Under the pieces are notes generated by a model. The model was given only the letters and a program-made list of their open reading frames with translations, had not been told where the DNA came from and ran no database searches. From Methanomicrobiales archaeon (lineage in GTDB: Archaea; Halobacteriota; Methanomicrobia; Methanomicrobiales; Methanospirillaceae): DNA of 64,000 nucleotides. Position 1 is the stretch's first letter. Each line of letters opens with the position of its first letter. The position numbers and the translations under genes were made by a program. Below are positions 36,696 to 46,433 of the stretch, one piece after another. The stretch covers positions 34,547 through 98,546 of the forward strand of contig JAAYWH010000104.1 of assembly GCA_012516785.1 (NCBI GenBank), given 5' to 3'.

Positions 36696-37155
36696 AGTCC
36701 ACCCCTATTAATTCCAATACATGACGGACAGTTCTTGGGATTGCCTTTTGTACTTCATCAGTGAGCCCCAGTTCGAACTCGGGGGCGGTAACCCTTCGTG
36801 GCTGGCATCCGATAACCGTGATATCGATTGAATCTTTCAGGCGCTGGAGCGGCTCGGTGAGATCCCACGAATGGATATCCCGGTAGCTCCCCGCAGGCAG
36901 ATCCTCGACCGAAAAGTCCCTGATCTCACCTGGTTCTGCACCAAAATCGGCAATATCAATGATGATGAGCCGTTTTGTATGCTCGGGATCAATCAGGGTA
37001 AAAATAAAGTGAGGTCCGCCGAGTCCGGCGTCAATGACCTTTATTGTATCGGGGAGTTCGAGGCAGCCTAATTCTTCTGCTACGGCGGGGCCAAACCCGT
37101 CATCAGCAAAGAGCGGATTCCCGCACCCTGCAACCACAATTTCCGGAAACAGCAT
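36616..37155 (-). CDS. frhD: F420 hydrogenase maturation endopeptidase
   Basis: This protein of about 179 residues is of the HycI/FrhD family and trims the C-terminal peptide of FrhA after nickel insertion. Nickel-contact residues are in GCGNPLFADDGFGPAVAEEL (near residues 10-29), with Asp in VIDAGLGG and His in DIHSWDLTEP. The ATG at 37155 is 11 bp after the frhA stop. The C-terminal segment of about 27 residues reads through the frhG start, giving an unusually long 80-bp overlap and a polar tail. Confidence 0.92.
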   Translation of the reverse strand: MLFPEIVVAGCGNPLFADDGFGPAVAEELGCLELPDTIKVIDAGLGGPHFIFTLIDPEHTKRLIIIDIADFGAEPGEIRDFSVEDLPAGSYRDIHSWDLTEPLQRLKDSIDITVIGCQPRRVTAPEFELGLTDEVQKAIPRTVRHVLELIGVDYGMAIKNLRNEGQQQKIGREPCSGES

Positions 37156-37165
37156 GGGGTTACAC

Positions 37166-38533
37166 TCACTGGATGAGTTTCTGGGCAACTATCCTCTTGT
37201 CTTCATCAATGACAATCATGTGGGTAGCACATGAGACGCACGGATCATAACCGCGTACCACCATCTCGGCAACCTGCCACGGCGCACCTGCCAGTGCACG
37301 GCTGCAGGTAGGGAAGTTCCAGGTGGTCGGAACGAGCATCTCGTACCAGAGCACACGGCCATCCTTAACCTTTGCGAGGTGAACATCAGTGCCACGGGGG
37401 GCCTCATTCGCTGCCCAGCCCATAGAACCATCTCCCTGGGGAATGGGATCTGCAAGGATCTTTCCTGAAGGGTTGTACTCATCAAGGGCATTGATGATAG
37501 TATAGAGACAGTCAGTGTACTCGAGCTGGCGTGCGATATGCTGGCCCCAGGTTCCCTTCTCGTCATAGTTTTTGAATTTGACCAGTCTTGCCCGTGGCCC
37601 TACCTCGACTGGGGCGCCGTCGTACAGCGGGACACCGGTGCAGGCTTCCATCTGAGGGTTGACTTTCGTCCCGACTGGAGAAGTACCGCCAATCGGGTAG
37701 CTCGGGTCTGCCAGGCTGACTTCTCCCTCACCCATGTACCAGTCCCATGGCCTTACATCAGTCCAGCGCTTGGGATCCCAGCCGGGGTTCTCGTCGAGGT
37801 TTGAGCTGCCGTACATCGGATCTGCTGCCATGTAGCCCTGGTTGTGGTATCCGAGGGTCTTAGGCAGCGGGATCTGTTTTCCGCCGACCTCTGTCCAGTC
37901 TCGCTTCTGCATATTCCTGATCACGGCAATCATGAAATCCATCTGCTCGTGGGCAAGAACCAGGCCTTCCTTTGCAAGATCGTACATCTTGCTCTTTGCA
38001 CGCGGGGTACAAGCCTTGTACATTCCACCGACACGGGGATTACTCGGGTGGACTGCCTCACCGCCGGCGATTTCGCCGATCGTCTGGCCTATCTCCCTGA
38101 GTCTCTGGATCCGTTTTGCGACACTCCGGACTGGTTCCTCGGGGGTGAACGGATTGATCTTCTTGTCTGTGCCAGGAATATAGAAATCGGGCAGGATCAG
38201 GATGTTGTGCAGCGCAGTGCTGTGGAGCCGGTTGGCACACTGCAGCACGATACGGAGAAGCTTGGCATCCTTCGGGATCTCGCACCGGATTGAGCCTTCC
38301 ATCGACTCAATTCCGGCAAGCGTATGGGCAATCGGACAGATACCACAGACGCGTGATGCGATCTTTGGCACCTGGTCCATGGTCTTGCCAATGGCAAGCT
38401 TCTCCACACCCCGTACAGGGGTAATGGAGAGCCAGTCACCACGCTCAATGATGCCCGCATCGTCCACTTTGAGGACGAGCTTTGAGTGCCCCTCATGCCT
38501 TGTGGTTGGGGAAATCTCTACAATTTTTGACAA
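37166..38533 (-). CDS. frhA: coenzyme F420 hydrogenase subunit alpha
   Basis: This 455-residue catalytic subunit binds the [NiFe] centre. The N-terminal ligand pair is RVCGICPIAHTLAG near residues 61-74, and the C-terminal pair is DPCVSCATHM (near 429-438) followed by a cleavable 16-residue peptide, the FrhD target. Both second positions are Cys, with no selenocysteine. The start is TTG at 38533, behind a GAGGCGAT ribosome-binding site. The frhADGB order is conserved in methanogens and the enzyme reduces F420 with H2. Confidence 0.97.
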   Translation of the reverse strand: MSKIVEISPTTRHEGHSKLVLKVDDAGIIERGDWLSITPVRGVEKLAIGKTMDQVPKIASRVCGICPIAHTLAGIESMEGSIRCEIPKDAKLLRIVLQCANRLHSTALHNILILPDFYIPGTDKKINPFTPEEPVRSVAKRIQRLREIGQTIGEIAGGEAVHPSNPRVGGMYKACTPRAKSKMYDLAKEGLVLAHEQMDFMIAVIRNMQKRDWTEVGGKQIPLPKTLGYHNQGYMAADPMYGSSNLDENPGWDPKRWTDVRPWDWYMGEGEVSLADPSYPIGGTSPVGTKVNPQMEACTGVPLYDGAPVEVGPRARLVKFKNYDEKGTWGQHIARQLEYTDCLYTIINALDEYNPSGKILADPIPQGDGSMGWAANEAPRGTDVHLAKVKDGRVLWYEMLVPTTWNFPTCSRALAGAPWQVAEMVVRGYDPCVSCATHMIVIDEDKRIVAQKLIQ

Positions 38534-38830
38534 TAGTATCGCCTCATATTATTGTGTTGTTCGTTTTTTGCGGTACTGGTGTTAATCCACACAACTCATC
38601 TCAATGGATGAATGACCGTACAGAGTACGTTCATCTACAATAGATTCACTCCTGTATATATCAGCTGTGTCGTATTCCAGTCTGAAATGGCCTTCAAATG
38701 CCAAAATAGTTAATTTTATATGGAAATTATATTGCTGAAATGGTAATCAGCAGCGGAACGGGATTTTTGAAAATTCACAACCTCACCGTGTCAGAAAAAA
38801 TTATTGATGGCACCTATAGCGAGAGTTGAT
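38534..38830 (-). promoter_or_regulatory. frhADGB promoter region
   Basis: On the minus strand a TATA box CCATATAAAA is at 38713-38722, giving a predicted start near 38690 and an untranslated leader of about 155 bases before the frhA TTG. The 297-bp region is AT-rich and also includes the 3' end of mptA at its right edge. No gene is seen in it. A long leader is unusual beside the many leaderless genes here. Confidence 0.45.
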
Positions 38831-39778
38831 TCATTTCTGTTCCCCATTCAATTCGACGTAAAGCTCTGCCATTGTTGCCCTGCGCTCTGCGTAGGCATCA
38901 TGCTGGTGGATACTCTCTTCGTTTGTCTGCTTGATGGTAATGAGAGAATCACCCGGGAGATCCCTGAATTCAGCGAGCACTTTCTTTGCTACTTCTCTCA
39001 CACAGTCCTCGACAAACCGGGGATTCTTATGGGCGTTCAGAACGACATAGCTCTCATCACCCCGTTTCAGTAATTCAAAGATATTGGTGCTCATCGAGTC
39101 CTTCAGAATCTTGATGATCTTTTCCAGTTTTACGTGCTGATCATCATCTATCTCTATACAGAGGAATCCCCGGCCTCGCTGGTTATGGGTTGCCATGGGA
39201 ACTTCGCGAAGGAATGAATCTATCTTTTCATCCTCTACGTTCAGGTCTTTCAGGACATAGATCGCCCGCTCTTTCATGATATCCTGTGCACAGGGGCATG
39301 CCGTCATACCGGTCACTTCGGCACCGATACTCTTCCGGACGATTGGATCACGGAATGTCCGCCTGGCAACGGCACGGGCATGGACCTTCACCACTTCGTG
39401 GCAACTGGTATGGGATACCGGAGTCTCCCGCTTGACCATGAACTGGCTCCTCATCAGGACTTCCGTCCTGTCTGCATATTCATGACGATCCAGCAGTTTG
39501 CGTGCCACCACGCTGCAGAGGTCTTCGATCTCCTTAACATCACCATCGATTGCCTGCTGAAGAACTTCGTCAATAACTTCAAAATTCCTCGAAAGGTTCG
39601 CTCCTTTCAGACTTCCCGGAAGATCAACAAAAACATCAAAATTGGAAATGAATATGACCGGGCGTTTCTCACCCCGGGAAACTTCAACCAGTTTCTTGAC
39701 ATTCTTCACGCCAACACGGGTGAGGTTGATACGGACTGCCGGTGTTGTTGACTGGATGTCTGGCAAATCTCGACCCAT
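38831..39778 (-). CDS. mptA: GTP cyclohydrolase MptA
   Basis: This 315-residue Fe(II)-dependent GTP cyclohydrolase is of the FolE2/MptA type and starts methanopterin (and other pterin) synthesis. Catalytic features are VTGMTACPCAQDI with the metal-binding Cys near residue 160, the HxxH-like VSHTSCHEVVKVHARA, and THNQRGRGFLCIE near 195-207. The enzyme makes 7,8-dihydroneopterin 2',3'-cyclic phosphate. The ATG at 39778 is the only good start. It is monocistronic. Confidence 0.95.
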   Translation of the reverse strand: MGRDLPDIQSTTPAVRINLTRVGVKNVKKLVEVSRGEKRPVIFISNFDVFVDLPGSLKGANLSRNFEVIDEVLQQAIDGDVKEIEDLCSVVARKLLDRHEYADRTEVLMRSQFMVKRETPVSHTSCHEVVKVHARAVARRTFRDPIVRKSIGAEVTGMTACPCAQDIMKERAIYVLKDLNVEDEKIDSFLREVPMATHNQRGRGFLCIEIDDDQHVKLEKIIKILKDSMSTNIFELLKRGDESYVVLNAHKNPRFVEDCVREVAKKVLAEFRDLPGDSLITIKQTNEESIHQHDAYAERRATMAELYVELNGEQK

Positions 39779-39850
39779 CTTCGCACTCTTTAGTTCGTGA
39801 ATATTGCATCGCTCCCGCTCATTGTATTTTGGACAGGGTGTGAAATGTAA

Positions 39851-39870
39851 TTTTTTTATATAATATTTAA
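39851..39870 (+). promoter_or_regulatory. ilvC promoter
   Basis: The sequence at 39851-39870 (T-run then ATATAATATTTAA) is a very AT-rich TATA region. Transcription would start about 39885-39890, leaving a short leader before the ilvC ATG at 39903. Confidence 0.5.
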
Positions 39871-39902
39871 GTGCTCTGTTAGCGATATCTCTTGGACGTA
39901 GT

Positions 39903-40895
39903 ATGATTAAGAAATTTTATGAATCCGATGCTGACCTTTCGGTTTTCGATGGAAAACGTATCGCAGTTATCGGCTATGGATCGCAGGGGAGAGGACAGGC
40001 ACTGAACCTGAAGGACAGTGGCCTCGACGTCATCATAGGGCTCCGACAGGGAAAGAGCTGGGATCTTGCCAAGGCCGATGGTTTCAGGGTGTATCCGGTG
40101 TCCGAAGCGGTGAAAACGGCACAGGTCATCCAGATACTGCTCCCCGATGAAAACCAGGGGGGGGTATACAAAAATGAGATTAAGCCCCATATGACGACCG
40201 GCAAATGCCTGATGTTCTCCCATGGATTCAATATTCATTTCGGACAGATCGTTCCTCCTCCCGATGTTGATGTTATCATGGTGGCACCAAAAGGGCCCGG
40301 CGCTCTGGTACGGAGGATGTACGAGGAAGGAAAAGGCGTCCCGGCACTTATCGCAGTTCATCAGAACTATTCAGGCCATGCCCAGGAAATTGCCCTTGGA
40401 TATGCGAAAGGGATTGGCGCAACCCGCGCAGTAGTACTGGAAACGAGCTTCCGCGAAGAGACTGAAACGGACCTGTTCGGAGAACAGGCGGTGCTCTGCG
40501 GTGGGATGACCTCCCTTATCAAGGCCGGGTTTGAAACCCTTGTCGAGGCGGGCTATGCACCTGAGATGGCGTATCTGGAGGTACTCCACGAGACCAAGCT
40601 GATTGTTGATCTCATTTACGAAGGAGGCTTTACGAAGATGCGGAATTCGATCTCGAATACTGCACAATATGGAGATCTCACCCGCGGTCCACGGGTTATC
40701 GGCCCAGAAAGCTACCTCGCCATGCAGGAGATCCTGCGGGAAATCCAGACAGGGGAGTTCGCCCGCGAATGGATGCTTGAAAACATGGTCAACAGGCCGG
40801 TCTTCAACGCGCTCACAAAAGAGGACGAAGAGCACCTCATTGAAGAGGTGGGAAAGGAAGTCCGCTCCCTTATGCCCCAGTTTCAGAAGAAGTAA
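39903..40895 (+). CDS. ilvC: ketol-acid reductoisomerase
   Basis: This 330-residue class I KARI catalyses the second common step of valine and isoleucine synthesis (rearrangement and NADPH reduction of acetolactate). The Rossmann loop [21 protein letters not shown] is near residues 20-40, and the C-terminal knotted domain has metal ligands in [12 protein letters not shown] and [13 protein letters not shown]. It has its own promoter. Acetolactate synthase genes are not in the window. Confidence 0.97.
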   Translation: MIKKFYESDADLSVFDGKRIAVIGYGSQGRGQALNLKDSGLDVIIGLRQGKSWDLAKADGFRVYPVSEAVKTAQVIQILLPDENQGGVYKNEIKPHMTTGKCLMFSHGFNIHFGQIVPPPDVDVIMVAPKGPGALVRRMYEEGKGVPALIAVHQNYSGHAQEIALGYAKGIGATRAVVLETSFREETETDLFGEQAVLCGGMTSLIKAGFETLVEAGYAPEMAYLEVLHETKLIVDLIYEGGFTKMRNSISNTAQYGDLTRGPRVIGPESYLAMQEILREIQTGEFAREWMLENMVNRPVFNALTKEDEEHLIEEVGKEVRSLMPQFQKK

Positions 40896-41183
40896 TCCAA
40901 ATCCTTCCGTTCACTTTTTGAGATATTTTGGGTGCGGTAACTTATTTCAAGGGAGTATGCCGATGCAAAACAACCCTTCAGCTGCTTACCTGCATTAGTC
41001 TTGTTTCCAAAAATCCAGAGAGTATGAACGGATCATCGCCTTCCTGGTAGGTTTGACTTATTCAGGGACTCAAGGATAAGGAAAATCTTCATCAGGATTG
41101 GTCAAGATCGGGGGAAAAAGGACACCCCCCCGGCAGTTTGGGAACAGGGCCCTTTACCTCTCCGATTCATCTCGCCAAAATAT
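40896..41183. other. intergenic gap after ilvC
   Basis: 288 bp between the convergent ilvC and purL genes. It contains several A-, C- and T-rich short runs and no supported gene. A possible weak hairpin around 41120-41140 is not convincing. Confidence 0.3.
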
Positions 41184-43262
41184 CTAACCCTTCATACTAC
41201 GGGTAAAGGATGAAAGAGCAAACTCGAGCTGATCTTTTGAGAGGCTGCAGATTCCCCCGGGATGCCGGATTTCGAGTCCTTCGGAGGTAACCTCCCCGAT
41301 TATTCTGCAGTCGAGATCCTCCAGTGAGGATTCGCTTTTATACGCTATCAGAAACCTGCCATATGTCTCTGAAAGGAGTGCGGGAAGTGCAGGACCTTCA
41401 AGTCTCACCCGCGCTCCTGGCAAAAACGTTGCAAGTGCGGCAGCGAGACCCCCCTGAGAGATATCAGTTACTGCAATACTCTTGTCAGAAGCGGATAATG
41501 AGCGGATGACCTTCAGAACAGAATGTTCAGCTTTTGGAGGCGGCGTTCCGCCGCAGGAAAGGATCGCATCGAGAACCGATCCTCCAAAATGGGCTCCTTC
41601 CTGCCCGCAGACTGCCAGCCCCATCCCGGGTTCAGGTTTCACGGCACGGGTAACAGGGACCCGGCCAACCATTCCAATCGACGGGGTTGGTTTTATCCGG
41701 GTTAACATCTCATCGCTCTCGTTGTAAAGGGAGACATTTCCTCCTACTACAGGGACCCCGATACTGCGGGCCATATCTCCCATCCCTTTCACACATTCAG
41801 AGAGCTGCCAGTAGATATCGGCATGGACCGGGCTCGCAAAGTTCAGGCAGTTCACGATACAGAGCGGATCGGCCCCGATACATGCAAGGTTTGCTGCATT
41901 CTCGTATACCGCATTTGCAGTACCGCTATAGGGGGAGAGGAATATCTGTCGAGGGTTGCATCCGCAGGAGAAAGCAAGACCAAGGGATTCTCCTCCGAGA
42001 CGTAACAGGGCTGCATCGTGGAAAAGAGAGATCGTCCTTACCTGAACATCATGATCATATTGTTCGACTACCCAGGCCCGGGATGCAACTTCCGGATAGG
42101 AGAGAACCTTGAGGAGGAGATCGTCCAACGTTCCTGAAGGGGGGGTAAATGGTTCCACTGCGTTATAGGGCTGGCTTTCCCAGTTACATTCCGGGGCATC
42201 GCTGCAGAGGAAGAGGATCGGGATATCAGCGACCGTTTTCCCATGGAATTTCACGATATAACGGGGTTCAGCGATCACCTCCCCGATATCGCTCCATTTG
42301 AGATCGTATTTCTCGGCAATGCTGCCCATCAGGGATGCATCCGATGGCGCCACCTCAATAAGCATTCGTTCCTGCGATTCGGCAAGCATGATCTCAACCG
42401 GACGCATATTAGGTTCGCGCTGGTGTACACGATCAGCATGGATCAGACCGCCAAACGTGCTGCACATCTCGCTGGAAGCCCCGGCAAGCCCGGCGGCCCC
42501 GAGATCTCGGCAGGAAAAGATCTTCCCCGTCTCTGCCATCTCGAGAATGGCCTCAATGAGCAGCTTTTCCGTGAACGGATCCCCTATCTGGACACTCGGG
42601 CGGTCCTCAGCTTCTGAATCTTCAGACAAATCCCTGGAAGCAAATGATGCTCCTCCAAGACCATCCCTCCCTGTCGATGCGCCTATGAGAACGAGGTGAT
42701 TTCCCGGCTGTTTTACCCGCGCAGTGATGAAACGTTCGGGATGGACAATACCCACACAGACCACATTGACGAGTGGATTGCCGTTGTAACTGCTGTCGAA
42801 AGCGAGGTCTCCCCGCACAACAGGAACCCCGATACAATTCCCATATCCCCCTATCCCTTCCACCACGTGTTCAAGGAGGTACCTGTTCTTTTCCCTGTCG
42901 AGCGGTCCGAAATAGAGCGGGTCCATCAGCGCGATAGGCCGAGCGCCCATCGAGAGGACATCACGAACGATGCCTCCCACCCCGGTCGCCGCACCATCAT
43001 GGGGATCAACGTAACTCGGGTGATTATGACTCTCCATTGAGATGGCAAGCGCTGTCCTTTCGCTGAAACGGACAATCGCTGCATCATCACCTGGGCCGAG
43101 TATGACATCGGCGCCGCTGGTCGGGAGCGTTTTTAACAGGCGCTTTGTTGATCGGTAACTGCAGTGTTCACTCCAAAGATTTTCGAAGCATGCGAGTTCG
43201 ACATCGGTAGGTTCCCGTCTGAGGGTAGTTCTTATGGTGGAAAGGTCTGCGGCCGACAACAT
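41184..43262 (-). CDS. purL: phosphoribosylformylglycinamidine synthase subunit PurL
   Basis: This 692-residue enzyme converts FGAR to FGAM with ATP and glutamine-derived ammonia. Motifs include [17 protein letters not shown] near residues 27-43, [28 protein letters not shown] near 85-105 and a C-terminal AIRS-like half. Upstream in-frame codons have no homology, so the ATG at 43262 is the start. PurQ and PurS genes are not nearby. It is divergent from aIF2 beta. Confidence 0.96.
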   Translation of the reverse strand: MLSAADLSTIRTTLRREPTDVELACFENLWSEHCSYRSTKRLLKTLPTSGADVILGPGDDAAIVRFSERTALAISMESHNHPSYVDPHDGAATGVGGIVRDVLSMGARPIALMDPLYFGPLDREKNRYLLEHVVEGIGGYGNCIGVPVVRGDLAFDSSYNGNPLVNVVCVGIVHPERFITARVKQPGNHLVLIGASTGRDGLGGASFASRDLSEDSEAEDRPSVQIGDPFTEKLLIEAILEMAETGKIFSCRDLGAAGLAGASSEMCSTFGGLIHADRVHQREPNMRPVEIMLAESQERMLIEVAPSDASLMGSIAEKYDLKWSDIGEVIAEPRYIVKFHGKTVADIPILFLCSDAPECNWESQPYNAVEPFTPPSGTLDDLLLKVLSYPEVASRAWVVEQYDHDVQVRTISLFHDAALLRLGGESLGLAFSCGCNPRQIFLSPYSGTANAVYENAANLACIGADPLCIVNCLNFASPVHADIYWQLSECVKGMGDMARSIGVPVVGGNVSLYNESDEMLTRIKPTPSIGMVGRVPVTRAVKPEPGMGLAVCGQEGAHFGGSVLDAILSCGGTPPPKAEHSVLKVIRSLSASDKSIAVTDISQGGLAAALATFLPGARVRLEGPALPALLSETYGRFLIAYKSESSLEDLDCRIIGEVTSEGLEIRHPGGICSLSKDQLEFALSSFTRSMKG

Positions 43263-43358
43263 GGTGATAGATGAGCTCTCTCTCTGAAACCATAAAGTTC
43301 CATCGCGCAGAGGTAGCATGGTGGGGTTTTTACGGGCCTGGAGGGAATATATAGGAAT

Positions 43359-43970
43359 ATGGTTGATCCATACGAGGCACTCCTCAAAAAGGCATATTCC
43401 AATGTGACCGAGCAGAGTGAGTCCACAGAACGGTTCACCGTCCCTGATGCCAGAGTTTACATTGAAGGAAAAACGACAATTCTTGAAAATTTTGCAGAGA
43501 TTGCCGACGTGGTTCGCAGGGATCAGGACCATCTCATGAAGTATCTGCTTGGTGAGCTTGGCACGGCAGGAAAAATTGACGGAACACGAGCTATCTTCAA
43601 CGGGAAGTTCGAATCATCCCTGATTAACGGCCTTGTAAAGGGATATGTTGATGACTATGTCATCTGCTCTGAATGCGGAAAACCGGATACCCGCCTTGTG
43701 AAGGATGACAGGGTCCTCCTGCTCAGGTGCGACGCGTGTGGCGGGCACCGGCCGGTTCGGAAAAGGAAGGCACGTTCTGAGCCGGTGGGAAGTGATCTCC
43801 AGGAAGGACAGGAACTTGACGTTGAAGTTCAGTCGGTCAGTAAACGTGGAGACGGGGTCGTGAGAATGGGTCGGTATATCATGTACATCCCTCGGGGAAA
43901 ACCGGGACAAAAAGTAAAAATACGGATATCCCGGATATCTGGCTCAATTGTTTTTACAGAACAGATATAA
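43359..43970 (+). CDS. eif2b: translation initiation factor aIF2 subunit beta with TRAM domain
   Basis: This 203-residue subunit of aIF2 has the core with [22 protein letters not shown] near residues 29-50 and a zinc ribbon, [12 protein letters not shown] and CDACGGHRP, near 107-132. The C-terminal 60 residues form a TRAM RNA-binding domain ([24 protein letters not shown]), an add-on often found in euryarchaeal proteins of this type. The gamma subunit is at 8370, far away in the window. The start ATG at 43359 is near a TATA-like ATATATAG. Confidence 0.96.
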   Translation: MVDPYEALLKKAYSNVTEQSESTERFTVPDARVYIEGKTTILENFAEIADVVRRDQDHLMKYLLGELGTAGKIDGTRAIFNGKFESSLINGLVKGYVDDYVICSECGKPDTRLVKDDRVLLLRCDACGGHRPVRKRKARSEPVGSDLQEGQELDVEVQSVSKRGDGVVRMGRYIMYIPRGKPGQKVKIRISRISGSIVFTEQI

Positions 43971-43986
43971 TTTTTTTATGCAGCTG

Positions 43987-44256
43987 CTACTTTTCCGGGA
44001 TTTTCCCCAGCAGTTCCGTACAATACCCTGACAAGCGGGTGCAGGCATCCTTGATCGCGGCAAGCGGATCACGGTCCCCCTTTGTGGTGACCAGCAGTTC
44101 AGGATCAGAGAACTGGAATTTGATCAGATACCGGGCAACATCAACACCGGGATCGGTCAGGATCTCTTCAGTAAGGGTGTTCATGAACGTATGCCCTTCA
44201 CCTGAAATAATCAGACGTGCCTTATTCTTCTCAAGCTCAAGAATTTTGATATTCAT
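43987..44256 (-). CDS. rpo11: DNA-directed RNA polymerase subunit Rpo11 (RpoL)
   Basis: This 89-residue subunit starts MNIKILELEKNKARLIISGEGHTFMN, the standard Rpo11 beginning, and it pairs with Rpo3 in the polymerase platform. I chose the ATG at 44256. A longer start at 44268 adds four residues with no family support. It is convergent with aIF2 beta, with 16 bp between the stops. Confidence 0.94.
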   Translation of the reverse strand: MNIKILELEKNKARLIISGEGHTFMNTLTEEILTDPGVDVARYLIKFQFSDPELLVTTKGDRDPLAAIKDACTRLSGYCTELLGKIPEK

Positions 44257-44393
44257 CCCACCTATCATTGAGAGATGAACTGGTATATAGGTATGCGTAG
44301 TCCAACGAGTGAAAATTTGAGCGCAATCAAGGTCTCATTGCCGTGTTGACGCATCCACTGGGGGGTGAGAGCTGTTTTGTGGAGCCAGTTTTT

Positions 44394-45113
44394 TTAAAAA
44401 CAGTATGTCTCTCCATCTTTCCCCGTGTGAGGGAGATCCCAGGGTATGGTGTGGCTCATATGAACACATCTGAAATCCCCGACCATGAGTCTTTTTGCAA
44501 GAGCACAGGCCTCGTTATAGTTCATGTGCTTGGGGATTTGAATAGATGGCGGGACCAGTGCGTCAACGAAAAGGAGATCGGCTTTGGAAAAGAACGAGAG
44601 TGTCTCCTGCGGGATATCTGCATTTGAATCAGAAGTGAATGCAATTTTTGCCTTTCCATCAGTCAGGACAAGACCATATGTCTCAACAGGCGGATGATTC
44701 ACCGGAACCAGCGTCACCCGGAGTCCGAAGAGGCTGAATGGACGGAATGGTTCTGCAGGATTTCGCTGAAACTTCAGGAACCTGAAAATATTCCCGCAAT
44801 AGTCGAGTACTTGTGGAGCAGCATAGACGGCAGGCATGGATTGAACCCGGTAAAATTCACCAAAACCCATGAAGTGATCATAATGGCCATGGGTCCATAT
44901 CACCGCATCAATATGGGGAGATCCATAGACCAGCAGCTGCTGCCTCAAATCGGGTGAAGAGTCGATCAGGATAGTGTGCCCGTTGTGCTCGACAAGAAAG
45001 GAGGTCCTTAACCGTTGGATTCCATGAGTGAGGGCATAGGTACATTGTGGACAAGAGCATCCTACCTTCGGCGTCCCGATTGCATCTCCCGTCCCCAGAA
45101 CTGTAATGTTCAT
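44394..45113 (-). CDS. metallo-beta-lactamase fold hydrolase (PhnP-like)
   Basis: This 239-residue protein has the N-terminal GTGDAIGTPKVGCSCPQC (two extra metal cysteines, as in PhnP phosphodiesterases), the main motif THGHYDHFMG near residues 76-85 and later His ligands in VPVNHPPVE and HMSHT. PhnP-type enzymes cleave cyclic phosphodiesters; tRNase Z is another member of the superfamily but is longer. The ATG at 45113 is 2 bp after the AAA ATPase gene, so they are probably co-transcribed. Confidence 0.88.
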   Translation of the reverse strand: MNITVLGTGDAIGTPKVGCSCPQCTYALTHGIQRLRTSFLVEHNGHTILIDSSPDLRQQLLVYGSPHIDAVIWTHGHYDHFMGFGEFYRVQSMPAVYAAPQVLDYCGNIFRFLKFQRNPAEPFRPFSLFGLRVTLVPVNHPPVETYGLVLTDGKAKIAFTSDSNADIPQETLSFFSKADLLFVDALVPPSIQIPKHMNYNEACALAKRLMVGDFRCVHMSHTIPWDLPHTGKDGETYCF

Positions 45114-45114
45114 C

Positions 45115-46389
45115 CTATAACCAGTTCTGGCGGCGCACCGCACCTCTGCTGCTGACGAGAATGATTCCCCGTTCGATATCACAGTCGTTGATGTGAGTTC
45201 TTCCCTCAATCAGCGATGAGAGAAGAGCTTCCTTTATCATTATCCGGAGATCAGCACCGGAAAATCCTTCAGTGTTGTCGGCAACAGCTCCAAAATCGCA
45301 CTGGCAATCGATGGAACCGGTGATGTTCCTGATGATCTGGGCCCGCATTTCCCGTTCAGGAAGAGAAAACTCAACTATCTCGTCGAACCGCCGCCATGCC
45401 GCTTCGTCAAGCAACTGAGGATGATTTGTTGCACCTATCAGGAGAACCCCATTACGGATGAGGCTGATCCTGTCAATATTTTTCAGGAGTGAATTCACTG
45501 CCCTCTTCATGGCCCCATGATCGTCGGTAACCCTGCTCTTGGCAACGAAATCGAATTCATCAATGAAGAGGATACAGGGAGCGAGCCTTTTTGCAAAATC
45601 AAAGATCCTGTCGATATTTTTCGAGGTCTCTCCAAGATACTGGGAGGTTACCATGGAGAGGCGCACTTCAATAAGAGGGAGGTGCATCTCCCGGGATAAT
45701 CCAAGAGCGAGGCTTGTCTTGCCCGTACCGGGTGGTCCGACAAAGAGGAGTTTTCCAACCTCATGAATACCATGCCGCTGCAGGGTCTCACGGTGTTCCC
45801 GCGCGGTTTTAATCTTGCTGATGATCCGCTTCTGCCCATCGGTGCAGACGAAATTTTCAAATGTTTGTTCAACCTCATCCGGGGCACTTATGATGACAAG
45901 GTCCATGCCCGATTTGAGGGATTCATCTTCCGAAAGGATTGTAGCTATCTTCTTATCGAGGAACAGTCGGGTATCTTCGTATGGCGGATTCGCAGCCCGG
46001 ACAATGGGGTAAGAGGGAGCAGTGGTATCAAGGGATCCCAGGTAATATGCCAATGCCGGATTCCTTCCGGCAAGATTGATGCCCCCTTTTCGTACAAACC
46101 ATCGCATTGCCGCATCAAGGCTCGTCACATGGATACGTTGGCCGAAATCATCACACGTGATAACCGGGATTTTGGATAGTTTTGAACAGGCATCCTGAAT
46201 ACCGAGACTACGCTTGATCATGCCTTCACTGACCGAGAGGGGGCGCTTTACCTCTCCTTCCCCATCAACCCCAAACAACATCCGGTATTCCGGAGTGAGA
46301 TCGTTGATGTCAAGGTTCTGGTGCTGGTTGAATATCTCAGCAGTGAGCGCCACCTCAAGAAGCTTTAACGTCTCATCCTCTTGGGACAT
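45115..46389 (-). CDS. AAA family ATPase of unknown role
   Basis: This 424-residue protein has a unique N-terminal domain (1-195) and a C-terminal AAA domain: Walker A GPPGTGKTS near residues 218-226, Walker B CILFIDEFD near 274-282, sensor ATNHPQLLDEAAWRRFDEI, and a lid helix. It resembles ATPases of the proteasome/katanin class, but the N-terminal domain (with DMSM-like repeats, no membrane part) is not recognised. It is followed immediately by a metallo-beta-lactamase gene. A substrate-unfolding or remodelling role is inferred. Confidence 0.85.
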   Translation of the reverse strand: MSQEDETLKLLEVALTAEIFNQHQNLDINDLTPEYRMLFGVDGEGEVKRPLSVSEGMIKRSLGIQDACSKLSKIPVITCDDFGQRIHVTSLDAAMRWFVRKGGINLAGRNPALAYYLGSLDTTAPSYPIVRAANPPYEDTRLFLDKKIATILSEDESLKSGMDLVIISAPDEVEQTFENFVCTDGQKRIISKIKTAREHRETLQRHGIHEVGKLLFVGPPGTGKTSLALGLSREMHLPLIEVRLSMVTSQYLGETSKNIDRIFDFAKRLAPCILFIDEFDFVAKSRVTDDHGAMKRAVNSLLKNIDRISLIRNGVLLIGATNHPQLLDEAAWRRFDEIVEFSLPEREMRAQIIRNITGSIDCQCDFGAVADNTEGFSGADLRIMIKEALLSSLIEGRTHINDCDIERGIILVSSRGAVRRQNWL

Positions 46390-46433
46390 CTCTGTAACAT
46401 ATCATATTGGTACCGAACTTGCATAAGCATATC

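Noticed and set aside
37166..38533. Selenocysteine in FrhA
   Set aside because: All ligand positions are read as Cys codons and no in-frame TGA interrupts the gene.
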